This document shows, piece by piece, positions 43,390 through 44,995 of a stretch of 44,995 nucleotides of DNA; the stretch's first letter is position 1; every line of letters begins with the position of its first letter. Where the stretch lies: contig JANQJB010000139.1 in the NCBI GenBank assembly GCA_028281865.1, forward strand, positions 1 to 44,995, in the 5' to 3' direction. The notes under the pieces were generated by a model. The model saw only the letters and a program-made list of their open reading frames with translations. It did no database searches and was not told where the DNA came from. This stretch comes from Marinagarivorans sp. (GTDB lineage: Bacteria > Pseudomonadota > Gammaproteobacteria > Pseudomonadales > Cellvibrionaceae). The position numbers and the translations under genes were made by a program.

Positions 43390-43893
43390 CTATTCGACAA
43401 TTGAGAGGGAATTTATCCACGTTATCCCACTCCCACCTAACACACAGTTAGTTGAATATGTAGCAACATTATTGGGTGCAATCGGGAGTTCACTCTGACT
43501 CCATTGAAATTGTTGGTGAAGGGATGTACCACTTACGCCTGAAACACTTTTTGCTGGAGATGTTTCTGTCGACCCTGTAAGAGGTGATGTGGCATGAACA
43601 ATACAGGAAACAAAGCTACCCGTATTTACCGTATAGTCAATTTTAACTGACGTTAGCCTATCTACTAGCGTATTGCGGCGAAGAATTGGGCATATATAAT
43701 AATCCCAAAAATCATTATTTTTAATTCCTTGCATATCATACACTGCTTCACCAGGAATGCTTTCAATACATGCAGTAGCGTGCAAGGTATAACTTTGTGA
43801 AGCATTCGAGGCAACCGGAAAAAATATGGAAACATATAGTAAAATCAGGTTGCGAAAACGCCTTGACTGAATGTTGAAGTTTAGATTTTTCAT
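43390..43893 (-). CDS. secreted cysteine-containing protein (tandem family, copy 2)
   Basis: 167 residues from ATG 43893 (MKNLNFNIQSRRFRNLILLYVSIFFPVASNA), preceded by GGTGAGA; the longer frame from 43956 overlaps copy 1. The mature part shares the family layout: SYTLHATAC, YYICPILRRN, VSCIVHATSPLTGSTETSPAKSV and ATYSTNCVLGG. It resembles copy 1 in the GTFETSSAMS / GSTETSPAKS segment and the final cysteine region. Unknown function. Confidence 0.7.
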   Translation of the reverse strand: MKNLNFNIQSRRFRNLILLYVSIFFPVASNASQSYTLHATACIESIPGEAVYDMQGIKNNDFWDYYICPILRRNTLVDRLTSVKIDYTVNTGSFVSCIVHATSPLTGSTETSPAKSVSGVSGTSLHQQFQWSQSELPIAPNNVATYSTNCVLGGSGITWINSLSIVE

Positions 43894-43921
43894 TTTAATC
43901 TCACCTTGATCAGTTTTTGTG

Positions 43922-44386
43922 TCACTCTTCAATGCCAATTGATCCAATTCCTCCACCCATTATGCAATACAAGCTATAGGCGGAGGGACTTGAAGGTTGC
44001 GGAAGATTCTCGATTTCGATTAGCCCCGTTGGAGATTGGTCCATAGTAGGAATGGACATTGCAGATGACGTTTCAAACGTACCTGTGGAAGACCTCGCAA
44101 ACACCCAACAGGTCCCGCCATCAGCACCGTCATCACGGTTAAAATATTCTAAAAATATTTTTTCATAGCTTGATGTACTAGTAAATTTATAGAGTGGGCA
44201 GGTAAATGTCGCCATTCTCACCGGGCGAAAATGTGTACGTCCATTCTCAGAGGAAATGTCTCCTTTATCGATATGAAATCTTGTATATCCTTCGCAAAGG
44301 CTGCCGGGAATAGTGTGGTGGTACGCATGAACTTTTAACGAGAATAAGAGCAGAGCCCCAAAGATCAACATTGATATTTGTTTCAC
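43922..44386 (-). CDS. secreted cysteine-containing protein (tandem family, copy 1)
   Basis: 154 residues with a signal peptide (MKQISMLIFGALLLFSLKVHA). The mature protein follows the same plan as the two genes after it: HHTIPGSLCEGY, ATFTCPLYKFT, GGTCWVFARSSTGTFETSSAMS and SLYCIMGG. First gene of a four-gene transcript (copies 1-3 plus the anchored protein). Arose by duplication, judged from the shared cysteine pattern; its role is unknown. Confidence 0.7.
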   Translation of the reverse strand: MKQISMLIFGALLLFSLKVHAYHHTIPGSLCEGYTRFHIDKGDISSENGRTHFRPVRMATFTCPLYKFTSTSSYEKIFLEYFNRDDGADGGTCWVFARSSTGTFETSSAMSIPTMDQSPTGLIEIENLPQPSSPSAYSLYCIMGGGIGSIGIEE

Positions 44387-44782
44387 GTGTTTTTCTCCAG
44401 TAAATTATATTTATCGGTTAATAAATTCTATTGGCATTGCTTCGGATTTGAATTGTTAAGTCGTTTTTTTTAAGGTTTCCATTTTTAACTCACAATGCTA
44501 ATTTTTAAATCATGACACTAATGTAGTTGATGATTTAGTTGATTAGCTATCTACACTCAAATCTGGTTCATAAATTATCATCCATTCAGAATATTGGGTA
44601 CTACAAGATCTTGTAGGTTTTTATAAAGATAATGTATACGTGTTCTATGTTGCACTGAAATACGACAGGCATAGAACCCACTTGAGTATGAATTAATCGG
44701 GATTGGGGTAATCTTTGAAGGTTCGCAAATAGCCCCCCCTCAAATGATATATGGGAGCGACATGCGAATGTTTAATATGCGT
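44387..44782. other. intergenic region
   Basis: AT-rich DNA upstream of the tandem secreted-protein transcript and downstream of the partial AraC gene. It must hold the promoter of the secreted proteins. No gene, terminator or clear operator was identified. Confidence 0.4.
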
Positions 44783-44995
44783 TTATGCGCGCCTGAATTG
44801 CCTACGATATTGGCTGGGGGATAGCTTTAAGTGTTTTCTAAAATGATGTCTCATCGTCAATACGCTTTCAAAACCTGAGTTAAGCGCAACCGTTTCAATG
44901 GAATCATTGCTTGATTCCAATAGTGACTTTGCCAAATTTAATTGCTGGATAATAAGCCATTCTTTTGGGCTTAAATTTAACGCAGCACGAAATTT
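44783..44995 (-). CDS. AraC-family regulator, C-terminal end (cut by window)
   Basis: On the minus strand the frame is open from the window edge to the TAA at 44783-44785, giving 70 residues. They are the second half of an AraC DNA-binding domain: LNLSPKEWLIIQQLNLAKSLLESSNDSIETVALNSGFESVLTMRHHFRKHLKLSPSQYRRQF (given here as pattern: SP.EW, Q.LN.AK.LLESS, IE.VA..SGFES, HF...L.LSP..YR). It is too short to show the effector domain. It may regulate genes outside the window. Confidence 0.85.
   Translation of the reverse strand, partial: KFRAALNLSPKEWLIIQQLNLAKSLLESSNDSIETVALNSGFESVLTMRHHFRKHLKLSPSQYRRQFRRA

Overview
The window looks like chromosomal DNA of a marine or environmental gammaproteobacterium, probably Cellvibrionales-like. 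This is an inference from the moderate-to-low GC content, the many lipoproteins, and gene sets shared with pseudomonads and vibrios: Zur, ZigA, ZrgA, FolE2 and DksA2. No rRNA, tRNA, insertion sequence or CRISPR array was recognised.

Layout. 1-6.2 kb: the 3' end of a beta-propeller-like gene with a terminator, a large secreted dehydrogenase/cytochrome c protein, a decayed GSCFA-family pseudogene, a small lipoprotein and a LuxR solo. 6.2-13.7 kb (all minus strand): a gene-poor stretch with an orphan terminator, a spondin-domain secreted protein, a BPSS1780-type membrane protein, an HtrA-like protease lipoprotein, and a 1217-residue secreted protein with two haem sites and a VWA domain. 14.1-21.4 kb (plus strand): a six-gene operon for a MacB-like efflux system (adaptor, ATPase, two permeases) plus its own NtrC-type response regulator and histidine kinase. 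It is preceded by a sigma-54-like promoter and a cluster of GTCCGG/CCGGAC sites.

21.5-27.3 kb: the clearest system in the window, a zinc-starvation operon. A Zur-box-like palindrome overlaps the predicted -10 element ahead of zigA, zrgA, zur, hisI, pyrC, folE2 and dksA2. The genes overlap or lie within 15 bp of each other. Several encode zinc-sparing paralogues: DksA has lost two zinc-finger cysteines, and the dihydroorotase has Gln in place of the first His of its HxH motif. The partner genes of ZrgA (a DUF3299 lipoprotein, an ABC ATPase and a permease) sit about 12 kb away at 35.4-38.2 kb in a divergent arrangement. The zinc-import system therefore appears to be split.

27.27-27.56 kb: six head-to-tail 48-49 bp repeats, each able to form a hairpin. 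They are followed by a two-gene cassette of a flavoprotein with a Cys-rich tail and an ACR3/BASS-like permease, which looks more GC-rich than its neighbours. 29.9-34.1 kb: a plus-strand cluster of ThuA-like, EboA, EboB, an OtnC-like class II aldolase, a SnoaL-like protein and a 71-residue protein. This is a reduced ebo-type cluster in an unusual gene company. It converges on a formamidase gene (amiF).

38.2-45 kb (all minus strand): a Kelch-like lipoprotein, a PadR regulator overlapping a permease-prefix-domain membrane protein, an unknown protein, a signal-anchored protein following three similar tandem secreted cysteine-containing proteins, and the C-terminal end of an AraC-family regulator cut by the window edge.
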